Shown: piece after piece, positions 17,952 to 26,258 of the stretch | Numbering within the stretch: the stretch's first letter is position 1 | Layout of the letters: each line of letters begins with the position of its first letter | Source: Vibrio marisflavi CECT 7928 | Lineage (GTDB): Bacteria; Pseudomonadota; Gammaproteobacteria; Enterobacterales; Vibrionaceae | Length of the DNA stretch: 64,000 bases | NCBI RefSeq assembly: GCF_921294215.1 | Contig: NZ_CAKLDM010000003.1 | Location: 1 to 64,000 of the forward strand | Direction: 5' to 3' | The notes under the pieces: generated by a model | Databases searched by the model: none | Seen by the model: the letters and a program-made list of their open reading frames with translations, nothing else | What the model was told of the DNA's origin: nothing | Program-made: the position numbers and the translations under genes

Positions 17952-18413
17952 ATGGCATATTGGTTGTTTAAAACCGAACCGGATGACTACTCAATCGATA
18001 CGTTACTATTAGAAAAAGTTTCATGTTGGGAGGGGGTTAGAAATTATCAGGCAAGGAATATGATGAGAGATAATGTTAAGCAAGGAGACTTGGTGTTTAT
18101 CTATCATTCGTCGTGCAAGCATGTAGGAATTGCAGGTATTGCGAAGGTCGTAAGAGAAGCCTATCCTGATCACTTTGCTTTCGATCCTGAAAGTCACTAT
18201 TACGATCCTAAATCAGATCCGGATAATCCAACTTGGGTGATGGTCGATGTGGAATTTGTTCGTAAGCTAGATAACCTCATTCCACTTAGCGTATTGAAGT
18301 CGATGCCCGAGCTAGCAGATATGCCCTTGGTCAAAAGAGGTAACCGCCTGTCCATTATACCAGTCAGCGAGCAAGAATGGCAGGCGATAATGTGTATTCA
18401 CTACAATGGTTAG
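17952..18413 (+). CDS. EVE domain protein
   Basis: 153 residues covering a single EVE (PUA-like) domain: MAYWLFKTEPDDYSIDTL, WEGVRNYQARNMMRD and GDLVFIYHS are the family signatures. EVE domains bind modified bases; stand-alone bacterial members are thought to recognise modified RNA or DNA, but no substrate is established. The neighbours (lipoprotein, HAD phosphatase) give no hint of a defence role, so a housekeeping RNA role is more likely. Confidence 0.9.
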   Translation: MAYWLFKTEPDDYSIDTLLLEKVSCWEGVRNYQARNMMRDNVKQGDLVFIYHSSCKHVGIAGIAKVVREAYPDHFAFDPESHYYDPKSDPDNPTWVMVDVEFVRKLDNLIPLSVLKSMPELADMPLVKRGNRLSIIPVSEQEWQAIMCIHYNG

Positions 18414-18432
18414 CTTTTATAGGCTCTCATTG

Positions 18433-19263
18433 CTATTGGTTATTTAAAAGGTGCTGCTTGAGGTATTGTGCGACAGCATCTTCTGAATTAGCCCCAATGA
18501 CTTCATTGTTTGGTAGTGCTTTGAATACCTTTTCATGCGAAGTACCCATTACTAGACCTTTCCCTGCCATGGTTAGCATTTCGACGTCATTCATACCATC
18601 ACCAAAGGCAATACAGTTTTCCAAAGAGTGGCTGAGTTTCTTGGCTACGACTTCTAGCGCTTCGCCTTTTGATACACCTGCGCCCATTACTTCTAGGCAC
18701 CAAGGCGTAGAGAACGCAACGTTAACTTGGCCAGCAAAGCGTTCGTTGATAATGTTCTCAAACTGAACTAAGTAATCATGGCTTTCATGCGTAAAGAAAA
18801 TCTTGGAAATACCGTTCGTAGGCGCGTTATTTACGTCAAAGATCTCAAAGCTGAAGCCTGAAGACTCGTTGAATTTCTTCAGCTCTTCATCTGCTTTACT
18901 CGTTAGCCATGCATCATTCTGATAGATGTGAATTTTTATCTCGGATTCGTTTTTGACGACATCAACAATACCTTGTACTAGGCTCTCAGGCACGTTGTGA
19001 CTAAAAAGCAGGTTGTCATTGATATCGTGTACCCTAGCACCGTTCGACGTGATCATATAGGCAGGAATACCTGCAAGTTCTCTAATTCCAGCGACATCGA
19101 CATGGTGGCGACCTGTCGCAAAGACAAACGTGTAGCCCGCTTGATGGAGCTGCTTTAAGGTCTGTTTAGTAAAGTCGCTTAATTGGTGGTTTGGTTGAAG
19201 TAAAGTGCCATCTAAATCTGATGCTACGATGCGAAAGGGAGCAGTATTGTCATTATTGGTCAT
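18433..19263 (-). CDS. yigL: Cof-type HAD phosphatase YigL (pyridoxal phosphatase)
   Basis: 276 residues. HAD type IIB: VASDLDGTLLQPNHQLS near the N-terminus, FATGRHH (motif II), KGEALEVV (motif III Lys) and CIAFGDGMNDVEML (motif IV). E. coli YigL dephosphorylates pyridoxal phosphate and sugar phosphates, and lies next to pldB, as here (113 nt away, same strand). Cytoplasmic. Confidence 0.9.
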   Translation of the reverse strand: MTNNDNTAPFRIVASDLDGTLLQPNHQLSDFTKQTLKQLHQAGYTFVFATGRHHVDVAGIRELAGIPAYMITSNGARVHDINDNLLFSHNVPESLVQGIVDVVKNESEIKIHIYQNDAWLTSKADEELKKFNESSGFSFEIFDVNNAPTNGISKIFFTHESHDYLVQFENIINERFAGQVNVAFSTPWCLEVMGAGVSKGEALEVVAKKLSHSLENCIAFGDGMNDVEMLTMAGKGLVMGTSHEKVFKALPNNEVIGANSEDAVAQYLKQHLLNNQ

Positions 19264-19375
19264 GTAGTCCTCTAAAGAGTGCTGTCGTTATTTTAAACTG
19301 GCTTGGGTACGATTCCAGTGTACGCCATTTATTGCTAGAAAAAGAGGGTAAAAGTTCTACAGATTTTTTCCCATT

Positions 19376-20377
19376 TTAATGTTTAGTAAAAAAGGTCAGC
19401 AGTGAATTTAATACCTGATTTCGACAACTGTCTTTCTCAAACATTAATTCATGTTTTGCGCCTTCAACTGCGATAAACTCAGCTTTGCTGTTCTCTTTCT
19501 GTAGTCGCTGAAAAAAGGCTAACTGACTTTTATTCGACACAATCCGGTCTTCTTTTCCCTGAATAATCTGCACTGGTATTTGAATATGTCTTGCCATTTG
19601 CAAACACTGTTTGGCAGCCATTAGACCTTGCCATACCCAACGAATGCTGGGACCGCCTACTTTTAGCTCAGGTTTGGATTCGTAGAGATCTCTAAACCAG
19701 CGATAACGTAGCTCACTTTGTGACAATAAATTGCCTTTAAATGGCTTGGCCTGATATCGACTATAGCCGGGTGCATAATTCGTTTTTGGATAAAATGCCG
19801 TGATGATTTGTGTCAATGGAATCGCGATTGGTTTCAACCATACAGGCATGGGGACGCCATACATAGGGGCAACCAAACATGCGGCGTCAAATATGTGATT
19901 GGTGTATGTTTGCATGTATCGAGTGCTGATAGTTGATCCCATTGAATGAGCGAGCAAATACTTTTTGTCGTAGTGGGCTAAATCAAATGTTTTCAACAGG
20001 TGGGACATGTCTTCAACATAATCGTTGAAGTCGTAGACATATCCCATTTCTTTGTCCTTTATTAGCCTCTCCGATAGCCCTTGTCCACGGTGGTCAAAGG
20101 AGTACACGTCATAACCTTGCATAAAGAGCTCATAGAACAACTCTTGGTACTTCCAAGTTGACTCGATTCTGCCGTTTACCACGACCACTGCTTTTTGGTG
20201 TTCAGCTGAGGTTAGCTTGCACCAATACAATTTAGTTTTATCAACGCGTGAGGTCGCAAATCCTTCTTCTCGGTTTTCCCATAGCGCAGCTGCTGCGTGA
20301 TTTATCACTTTTTCAAAATTGGTCTCTTGTGTAAAAAGTGTTTGGTTTTTCATGCTGGACTGGCTCATATCACTCAT
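19376..20377 (-). CDS. pldB: Lysophospholipase L2
   Basis: 333 residues, an alpha/beta hydrolase. The nucleophile Ser lies in LLAHSMGSTIS (GxSxG-like, about residue 147), with DHRGQG earlier and the acid/His near GKEDRIVSN and GAKHELMFE. PldB deacylates 2-acyl lysophospholipids at the inner membrane. The pairing with yigL matches E. coli. It is divergent from the arsenic module that begins at 20554. Confidence 0.9.
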   Translation of the reverse strand: MSDMSQSSMKNQTLFTQETNFEKVINHAAAALWENREEGFATSRVDKTKLYWCKLTSAEHQKAVVVVNGRIESTWKYQELFYELFMQGYDVYSFDHRGQGLSERLIKDKEMGYVYDFNDYVEDMSHLLKTFDLAHYDKKYLLAHSMGSTISTRYMQTYTNHIFDAACLVAPMYGVPMPVWLKPIAIPLTQIITAFYPKTNYAPGYSRYQAKPFKGNLLSQSELRYRWFRDLYESKPELKVGGPSIRWVWQGLMAAKQCLQMARHIQIPVQIIQGKEDRIVSNKSQLAFFQRLQKENSKAEFIAVEGAKHELMFEKDSCRNQVLNSLLTFFTKH

Positions 20378-20486
20378 AGAAGAAGAAAGAAAACCTTTGA
20401 ATTATGTTCGCGTATCTGGATGAAGTCGAGCCTATAAGCAATAAATTCAACAGTAGAGCGATAATGAAGCTTTTATGACACTTCCT

Positions 20487-20541
20487 AGTATCTATTGACT
20501 GGTAGATACTGATTGTTCAATATATATGGAAATTCATATAT
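20487..20541. promoter_or_regulatory. Two palindromes before arsR (candidate ArsR operators)
   Basis: There are two perfect inverted repeats: AGTATCTA / TAGATACT (20487-20494 and 20503-20510, 8-nt spacer) and ATATATG / CATATAT (20522-20528 and 20535-20541, 6-nt spacer). The first overlaps a TTGACT that could be a -35 box. ArsR repressors bind such AT-rich dyads over their own promoter and release on arsenite, so autoregulation is likely. Which dyad is the operator is not known. Confidence 0.5.
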
Positions 20542-20553
20542 GCAGATGTAAGT

Positions 20554-20895
20554 ATGTTGCCTCACCAATTCTTTAAGTTACTTTCAGACGAAACACGGGT
20601 GCGCTGTTTAATGCTAATTGTCCATGAGCAGTGCCTATCAGTCGGTGAATTAACAGAGGCTTTGCAAGAGAGTCAGCCCAAAATCTCACGTCATTTAGCA
20701 CAACTAAGGTCAAGTGGTGTATTGGTCGATTTAAGGCAAGGGCAGTGGGTTTTTTACCGTTTAAATACTGAACTTCCGGGCTGGACAAAGAAGCTTATCG
20801 AGCACCTTGTGGCTTCGAATTGTTTGAAAAATGAGTATCAGTTAGACATCGATAGAATCGCGGCAATGAAAAACAGACCCGTTTGTTGCCAGTAA
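20554..20895 (+). CDS. arsR: ArsR-family arsenic-responsive repressor
   Basis: 113 residues with a winged HTH ([20 protein letters not shown], about 28-47). Cysteines that could bind As(III) are C90 and the C-terminal pair C111-C112, resembling ArsR types with a C-terminal cysteine site rather than the classic CVCDLC motif, which is absent. It precedes the gapdh-arsJ pair and should repress it until arsenic appears. The ribosome site is poor, so expression may be low. Confidence 0.88.
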   Translation: MLPHQFFKLLSDETRVRCLMLIVHEQCLSVGELTEALQESQPKISRHLAQLRSSGVLVDLRQGQWVFYRLNTELPGWTKKLIEHLVASNCLKNEYQLDIDRIAAMKNRPVCCQ

Positions 20896-20921
20896 AACGA
20901 ATAGCTTCGGAGAGAAATGTT

Positions 20922-21923
20922 ATGGGTATAAAAGTAGGAATTAATGGATTTGGGCGTATTGGTCGATTGGCGATGCGTGCGGCATTTGATTGGCCAGAGT
21001 TGGAGTTTGTTAAAATTAACGATGTTGCAGGTGATGCAGCAACATTGGCTCATCTGCTTGAGTTTGATTCAGTGCAAGGTCGTTGGCACCATGAAGTGCA
21101 CTGTGAAGGCGACAAATTACATATTGCGGGTAAAAGCGTAGCAACGTTCCAGAAAAAGAATATTGACGATGTCGATTGGTCCGATTGCGATGTGGTGATA
21201 GAAGCTACGGGCGTACATAGAAAAACTTCCTTCCTCAATAAATACCTAGATCAAGGCGTGCAACGAGTTGTGGTTTCTGCACCAGTGAAAGAGTCAGGCA
21301 TTGCTAATATTGTTGTGGGTGTCAACGACAACATATTTGATCCAGCCAAGCACCGTATTGTGACAGCAGCATCTTGTACCACTAACTGTATTGCTCCAGT
21401 AGTTAAAGTCATTCATGAGAAGCTTGGAATTGAGCAATCATCTTTCACTACGATTCACAACTTAACCAATACCCAGACTATTTTGGATGCGCCACACAAA
21501 GATTTGCGCCGAGCTCGCGCTTGTGGAACAAACTTAATCCCGACCACGACGGGAAGCGCAACGGCTATAGTGGAAATATTTCCTGAGCTGAAAGGTAAGA
21601 TTAATGGTCATGCCGTGCGAGTGCCACTTGCTAATGCATCGCTCACAGACATTATTTTTGATGTGAAGCGCGATACCACAGCAGAAGAAGTGAACGCTTT
21701 GCTAAAAGAGGCATCACAAGGAGAGCTAAAAGGTATCCTTGGTTATGAAGAGAGGCCATTGGTTTCGATAGATTATAAAGGCGATCAACGTTCAACTATC
21801 GTCGATGCGCTCTCAACTATGGTTGTAGGAACGCGCATGGTTAAGATCTACGCTTGGTACGACAACGAGATGGGGTACGCAACTCGAACGGCTGAGTTGG
21901 TGCGTAAAGTCGGCTTAGCATAG
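20922..21923 (+). CDS. ArsJ-associated glyceraldehyde-3-phosphate dehydrogenase
   Basis: 333 residues of the GAPDH family: [16 protein letters not shown] (NAD site; D34 suggests NAD), SCTTNC with nucleophile C152, and H179. Position between arsR and arsJ identifies the arsenate-detoxifying type: the enzyme uses arsenate in place of phosphate to make 1-arseno-3-phosphoglycerate, which ArsJ exports and which then breaks down outside. The ATG at 20922 follows GGAGAG. It is separate from the glycolytic GapA by context. Gap to arsJ: 14 nt. Confidence 0.9.
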   Translation: MGIKVGINGFGRIGRLAMRAAFDWPELEFVKINDVAGDAATLAHLLEFDSVQGRWHHEVHCEGDKLHIAGKSVATFQKKNIDDVDWSDCDVVIEATGVHRKTSFLNKYLDQGVQRVVVSAPVKESGIANIVVGVNDNIFDPAKHRIVTAASCTTNCIAPVVKVIHEKLGIEQSSFTTIHNLTNTQTILDAPHKDLRRARACGTNLIPTTTGSATAIVEIFPELKGKINGHAVRVPLANASLTDIIFDVKRDTTAEEVNALLKEASQGELKGILGYEERPLVSIDYKGDQRSTIVDALSTMVVGTRMVKIYAWYDNEMGYATRTAELVRKVGLA

Positions 21924-21937
21924 AAAAGTACAGAGAT

Positions 21938-23149
21938 ATGATATCTACCTTGGACAAGCGTGTTAGGCAATACATCTTAGTGACGTTTAACTATTGGAAT
22001 TTTACGTTAACCGATGGCGCGTTGAGAATGCTGGTGGTGTTGTACTTCCATGATCTCGGTTACTCCACACTAGAAATTGCTTCACTGTTTCTTTTCTATG
22101 AGTTTTTTGGTGTGGTAACCAATTTGATTGGTGGTTGGTTAGGGGCAAGGATGGGCCTCAACCGGACCATGAATATTGGCTTGGCGATGCAGATATTAGC
22201 CTTGTCTATGCTGGCTGTACCCACCGATTGGCTTGTCATACCTTGGGTTATGGCCGCTCAAGCAATCTCTGGAATAGCTAAAGACCTAAATAAGATGAGC
22301 GCTAAAAGTGCGATCAAATCTTTAGTACCAGATGAACAGCAAAATGCTCTCTACCGTTGGGTCGCCATTCTAACTGGCTCAAAAAATACCTTAAAAGGTG
22401 TTGGATTCTTCTTAGGTGGTTTACTGCTTACCTTCGTTGGTTTCAAACTCGCCGTTATGATCATGGCGGGAGTGCTCACTATTGTCTTTGTGTGCAGTTT
22501 AGTGTTTCTAGAGAGTGACTTGGGGAAAGCGAAAAGCAAGCCTAAATTTCGTCACCTGTTTTCCAAATCTAAATCAGTCAACACACTCTCTGCAGCAAGA
22601 ATGTTCTTATTTGGTGCCCGTGATGTCTGGTTTGTTGTGGCGCTACCTATCTATCTTGGCAGCGTATTTGGTTGGGACCATCTGTTAGTCGGTGGATTCA
22701 TAGCTGTCTGGGTGATGGCTTATGGCGTTGTTCAGGGGGGCGCACCAAGAATCACCGGCAAGGAGAAAGGTCATGTGCCAGATGGGCGAGCCGTGTTGGT
22801 GTGGGCCTTAGTATTGTCAGTGATCACGGGCGTTATCGCTTACTTGGTGCAAATAGGTTGGCAGCCAGAAGCCGTTATTATTGTTGGTTTGATGATATTT
22901 GGAGCTGTGTTTGCTATCAACTCGTCACTGCATTCATACCTTATTGTTAGCTATGCAAAAGGAGATGGCGTATCACTTGATGTCGGCTTTTACTACATGG
23001 CGAATGCGATGGGGCGTTTAGTTGGTACTGTTCTTTCGGGTTGGGTATTTCAATTGGGTGGTATTGTTCCGTGCCTTTGGGTTTCTTTTGCCTTCTTGCT
23101 GGCAGCATCAGTGATTTCAATAAAGTTACCTCAGCTACAAAAGCATTAG
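21938..23149 (+). CDS. arsJ: ArsJ organoarsenical efflux MFS transporter
   Basis: 403 residues with about 10-12 membrane helices of the major facilitator superfamily. The N-terminus VRQYILVTFNYWNFTLTDGALRML and KDLNKMSAKSAIKSL are typical of ArsJ. It exports 1-arseno-3-phosphoglycerate made by the preceding GAPDH, giving arsenate resistance without reduction to arsenite. No arsC, arsB or acr3 is visible nearby, so this pair may act alone at this locus. Confidence 0.9.
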   Translation: MISTLDKRVRQYILVTFNYWNFTLTDGALRMLVVLYFHDLGYSTLEIASLFLFYEFFGVVTNLIGGWLGARMGLNRTMNIGLAMQILALSMLAVPTDWLVIPWVMAAQAISGIAKDLNKMSAKSAIKSLVPDEQQNALYRWVAILTGSKNTLKGVGFFLGGLLLTFVGFKLAVMIMAGVLTIVFVCSLVFLESDLGKAKSKPKFRHLFSKSKSVNTLSAARMFLFGARDVWFVVALPIYLGSVFGWDHLLVGGFIAVWVMAYGVVQGGAPRITGKEKGHVPDGRAVLVWALVLSVITGVIAYLVQIGWQPEAVIIVGLMIFGAVFAINSSLHSYLIVSYAKGDGVSLDVGFYYMANAMGRLVGTVLSGWVFQLGGIVPCLWVSFAFLLAASVISIKLPQLQKH

Positions 23150-23238
23150 TATTTACATAAATTTACCCGTAAGCATATAGAAAAAAAGCCAGTTATAACC
23201 AACAATTAGATTAGGCCGATTGGAAATGGAGGGAAGCC

Positions 23239-23619
23239 ATGTCTGATATTGAGAAAGTCATCCTACGAACGCGTAAAATCGAGTCGTTACTTAGGCTGCA
23301 GTATCATGCTGAAGGGCAGGGTCTAGATCAGCTTATCACCAGCTGTGAAGAGCGTTTACCTCATGATGTGATTGACAAATTGCGCTACATTGCTTCGACT
23401 TATGACAAAGTTGTCCATGAGGATAAATACCAGTCAGACATAGAACGTCAGTTTCTGTCAGTCTGTAACGATTGTGAGCGTGAGTTGACGCCTAGAAGTG
23501 GTCGCTTTATCTGGCGAGTCGCCATCACTCTCATGACACTCATTACTTTAATCGCGATTGCTTTTTACTATGCTCATTGGGACGAGTTGACTCGGCACAT
23601 CATTGTTAACCCACGTTGA
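23239..23619 (+). CDS. Small unknown protein with a C-terminal membrane anchor
   Basis: 126 residues, start supported by GGAGGG 8 nt upstream. Residues 1-88 are charged and helical (MSDIEKVILRTRKIESLLR), and one membrane helix spans about 92-112, leaving a short periplasmic tail. The N-terminal pattern is reminiscent of DUF4145-type proteins, but I cannot confirm that. It lies between the arsenic operon and a terminator and has its own ribosome site. Function unknown. Confidence 0.75.
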   Translation: MSDIEKVILRTRKIESLLRLQYHAEGQGLDQLITSCEERLPHDVIDKLRYIASTYDKVVHEDKYQSDIERQFLSVCNDCERELTPRSGRFIWRVAITLMTLITLIAIAFYYAHWDELTRHIIVNPR

Positions 23620-23651
23620 TCTTTTAAAACAAAGCTTATATTTCACCCAAT

Positions 23652-23683
23652 AAAAAAGGACGCCAATCGGAGCGTCCTTTTTT
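23652..23683. terminator. Bidirectional terminator
   Basis: The stem AAAAAAGGACGC / GCGTCCTTTTTT can stop the rightward 23239 gene and the leftward mini-ORF at 23699-23782. Confidence 0.9.
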
Positions 23684-23698
23684 GTTTTTATGTATTGC

Positions 23699-23782
23699 TT
23701 AGAAAAGCAAGGGCAGTGCGGTAAATGCACTGAGTATTAAGGCGATTATTACAAGACCTTGTTTTTGCGAGGAAGAAATCAT
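23699..23782 (-). CDS. 27-residue hydrophobic mini-protein
   Basis: A short reading frame, MISSSQKQGLVIIALILS followed by AFTALPLLF, preceded at a correct distance by AGGAG (minus strand, about 23788-23794) and followed by a strong terminator. Residues 9-27 form one membrane-spanning segment. Size, ribosome site and terminator together suggest a real single-pass small membrane protein, but no known family (CydX, MgtS, Blr and so on) is recognised. It is the only candidate gene between 23620 and 24535. Confidence 0.5.
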   Translation of the reverse strand: MISSSQKQGLVIIALILSAFTALPLLF

Positions 23783-24535
23783 AGCACTGCTCCTATAGAT
23801 TGGTTAACGAAAGTATGTTTTATATACTAGCATTACTTTTTGGGGTAAATCAAACTTTTTGCGCTATATTTTGTAAATTAGATACTTTAGTTCGGCATTT
23901 TTACCTGTAAATGACATGTTTTTTGTGGTTTTTCTGTCAGATTTAAATTTGTTCAAGTTGCGTTTTTTGGGTTTGTAGTGCTTGTAAGTTATTGAAAATT
24001 AAATAATAAAATAAAGCCTATTTTATGTTCTATTCAGGATGCTTATATTTAGTAGGCGTAGATCTAGAAGTTGTTGTTATATGCCCAAATTATTTAGTTT
24101 TTTTAGTTTGTAAGTTCGTTATCGATAACGGTTCTCAACCTAAAGTGAGGCAATTGACAATTTCCTAACCTTTTCTTGTCATAAGCAGGACTAGAGGTTA
24201 TGTAGCTAGAATAGTAGTTCTCGATACAATCACTTATTATTAAGCTTATGATATATAATTAAATAATTTTTGTTTATTTTTTCTTTCATTGTTCCAATTC
24301 CTAGTTAATTAGCGCTTTTTCACCAATACCTTCGTTAGATATCGGAGGAAAATTGTAATCTTGATCTCTAAGTGCCAATTAGTGATGTATCTAGAGTGGA
24401 GAGTGAGTTTTGTGTAGTTCGATGGAGAGGTAATGAGACAAATTGTCATGAATGTATCGAATGACATCTAGCAAAAGGCTATCTATTGTTGCTATATTCG
24501 CACTAAGAATTGTATCAGTTACTAAGAGTGGTTAG
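23783..24535. other. Long AT-rich intergenic region
   Basis: About 750 nt, strongly AT-rich, with no convincing open frame on either strand. It includes a short palindrome GTTATCGATAAC (about 24119-24130) and several T-rich tracts. It holds the promoter of the minus-strand mini-ORF at the left and of the YhgN gene at the right. A small RNA could be hidden here, but no known one was recognised. Confidence 0.5.
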
Positions 24536-25141
24536 ATGGATATCATCTCTGTCTCCGTGATGCTGTTTTTGATCATGGACCCAATGGGTAACTTACCCAT
24601 TTTTTCATCCGTATTACGTCATGTAGAGAAAAAGAGAAGGCGAGTTGTATTAATTCGTGAACTTCTGTTTGCACTCGCTGTAATGTTGCTTTTTTTATAC
24701 TCTGGAGAAAGGATTTTAAACTTCTTATCGCTCCAGCAAGAAGCGATTACCATTTCTGGCGCAATTATTTTGTTCCTAATTTCGTTGAAAATGATTTTCC
24801 CGAGTAAAGATGGCTCATTTGGGTTAGCAGCAGGTGAGGAGCCTTTTATCGTCCCCTTGGCGATTCCAATGCTGGCAGGGCCATCAATATTGGCAACGTT
24901 GATTTTGATATCCCACCAAAAACCACATCAAGTTGGTGAGTTGGCACTGTCGCTGATTATTGCTTGGGCGGCATCGTCGTTGATTTTACTTCTTGGTGAA
25001 GTGTTCGAAAGAATTGTGGGTCCAAAAGGGCTTGCAGCGATAGAGAGGTTAATGGGGATGTTACTGCTCATGATATCGGTGCAAATGTTCCTAAATGGCA
25101 TTTTGAGCTACATAGAGCACTTACATAAAGTGGTGGGCTAA
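24536..25141 (+). CDS. yhgN: YhgN/MarC family membrane protein
   Basis: 201 residues, six predicted membrane helices (MDIISVSVMLFLIMDPMGNL at the start; the DPMGN motif is typical). E. coli YhgN is listed as a NAAT-type transporter, but no substrate has been shown; the MarC link to antibiotic resistance was withdrawn. Inner membrane. It is monocistronic: a long leader precedes it and a strong terminator follows. Confidence 0.88.
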   Translation: MDIISVSVMLFLIMDPMGNLPIFSSVLRHVEKKRRRVVLIRELLFALAVMLLFLYSGERILNFLSLQQEAITISGAIILFLISLKMIFPSKDGSFGLAAGEEPFIVPLAIPMLAGPSILATLILISHQKPHQVGELALSLIIAWAASSLILLLGEVFERIVGPKGLAAIERLMGMLLLMISVQMFLNGILSYIEHLHKVVG

Positions 25142-25159
25142 GTTAATCGCTCAGATGCT

Positions 25160-25189
25160 AAAAGGGCTAGACTTGCGTCTAGCCCTTTT
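25160..25189. terminator. Bidirectional terminator between yhgN and the DUF1145 gene
   Basis: The perfect 12-bp stem AAAAGGGCTAGA / TCTAGCCCTTTT with a 6-nt loop separates two convergent genes. Confidence 0.92.
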
Positions 25190-25192
25190 ACA

Positions 25193-25459
25193 TTAGGTCA
25201 TGTGCTTTCTGCGGATATCGAGCAGAGAAAAAATACCAAACACTAAAATTGACCATTTCTCCCAGCGAGTCATATTAATTTTATCGCCAAACGCACCTAT
25301 AAAGATAAGCATCTGCAAGCCATGCATGATAAATAAGAATGCGGTCATAATATATAATACGATGGCCGTTTTACCCGGGAACGGATGGAAAACATTAGCG
25401 ATGAGCACTAACCAGACAAACGCAATTGCAGCTTTTGCTAGCAAGATAAGTATTTTCAT
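25193..25459 (-). CDS. DUF1145 family membrane protein (YhhL-like)
   Basis: 88 residues with three hydrophobic segments (about 4-22, 30-52, 67-82). The family is found after rsmD in many gammaproteobacteria (yhhL in E. coli). The start overlaps the rsmD stop by four bases (ATGA), a sign of translational coupling. No function is known. Confidence 0.85.
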   Translation of the reverse strand: MKILILLAKAAIAFVWLVLIANVFHPFPGKTAIVLYIMTAFLFIMHGLQMLIFIGAFGDKINMTRWEKWSILVFGIFSLLDIRRKHMT

Positions 25460-26055
25460 TCAGAAGTCCTTGTAAATAATCGATAGCAGACTTGACCTGC
25501 CACTTTTTCCCTGTGCAACTGCCAGTTATTTGGTAATCCAGTTAAACTCAGTTCTTTTTCAGTTTCAATGTAAATCAGAGCATCTTGAGCCAACCAATTG
25601 TTTGATTCAAGTAATGACATGGTTTTTTCAAGTAACCCTTGTCTAAAGGGTGGATCAATAAATACGATATGATTGGGTGTGCCGGGTTGCTCAAGAAAAG
25701 AAAGTGCATCGCTATTAACGACATGGATATTGTCTGCCTTTAGCGAATCAATATTGCTCTTAATTTGTTGGTAGGCTTGTTTATTGAGCTCAATAAGCGT
25801 GACTTTTTCCGCCTGGCGTGAAGCGGCTTCAAACCCCAGACCACCGCTACCGGCGAATAGGTCAAGGCATCGAGCATTTGGAATATCAGTAGCAATCCAA
25901 TTGAATAGAGTTTCTTTGACTCTATCGGTTGTTGGTCTTAATCCTTCAGCGTCGTGTACTGGCAGTTTTCGGCCTCGCCAAAGTCCGCTGATGATCCTGA
26001 CATGCCCTGTGGATGACGTTTTGTGAGCTGTGTTTTGTTGGCGACGTTTTACCAT
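25456..26055 (-). CDS. rsmD: 16S rRNA (guanine966-N2)-methyltransferase
   Basis: 199 residues. The N-terminal HVRIISGLWRGRKLPV, the SAM-binding DLFAGSGGLGFEAASR and the catalytic IDPPF motif are all present. It methylates G966 of 16S rRNA in the 30S subunit. The frame stays open further upstream, but the ATG at 26055 (MVKRRQQN) gives the normal family length. It is divergent from ftsY and coupled to the DUF1145 gene, as in E. coli. Confidence 0.95.
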   Translation of the reverse strand: MVKRRQQNTAHKTSSTGHVRIISGLWRGRKLPVHDAEGLRPTTDRVKETLFNWIATDIPNARCLDLFAGSGGLGFEAASRQAEKVTLIELNKQAYQQIKSNIDSLKADNIHVVNSDALSFLEQPGTPNHIVFIDPPFRQGLLEKTMSLLESNNWLAQDALIYIETEKELSLTGLPNNWQLHREKVAGQVCYRLFTRTSE

Positions 26056-26258
26056 AGATTTTTTGACCGCAAATAAAGTGATACTATACCGAGTTGCCAA
26101 GTGCATCGCAGTTGGCAATACCCCAAATTGTACAATGACAGAGCTTTTCAATCTAATGCGAAAGTTTTCATGGCTTTGTCATTTATCTTTTCTTAAGGCG
26201 AGATAATTCTTTAGGAAAAGAGTCATAGTTAGAATAAGTAGATCTAGGATATCTCCAG

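Noticed and set aside
17952..18413. EVE protein as part of a restriction or defence island
   Set aside because: No nuclease, helicase or methylase genes nearby; the neighbours are core metabolic genes.
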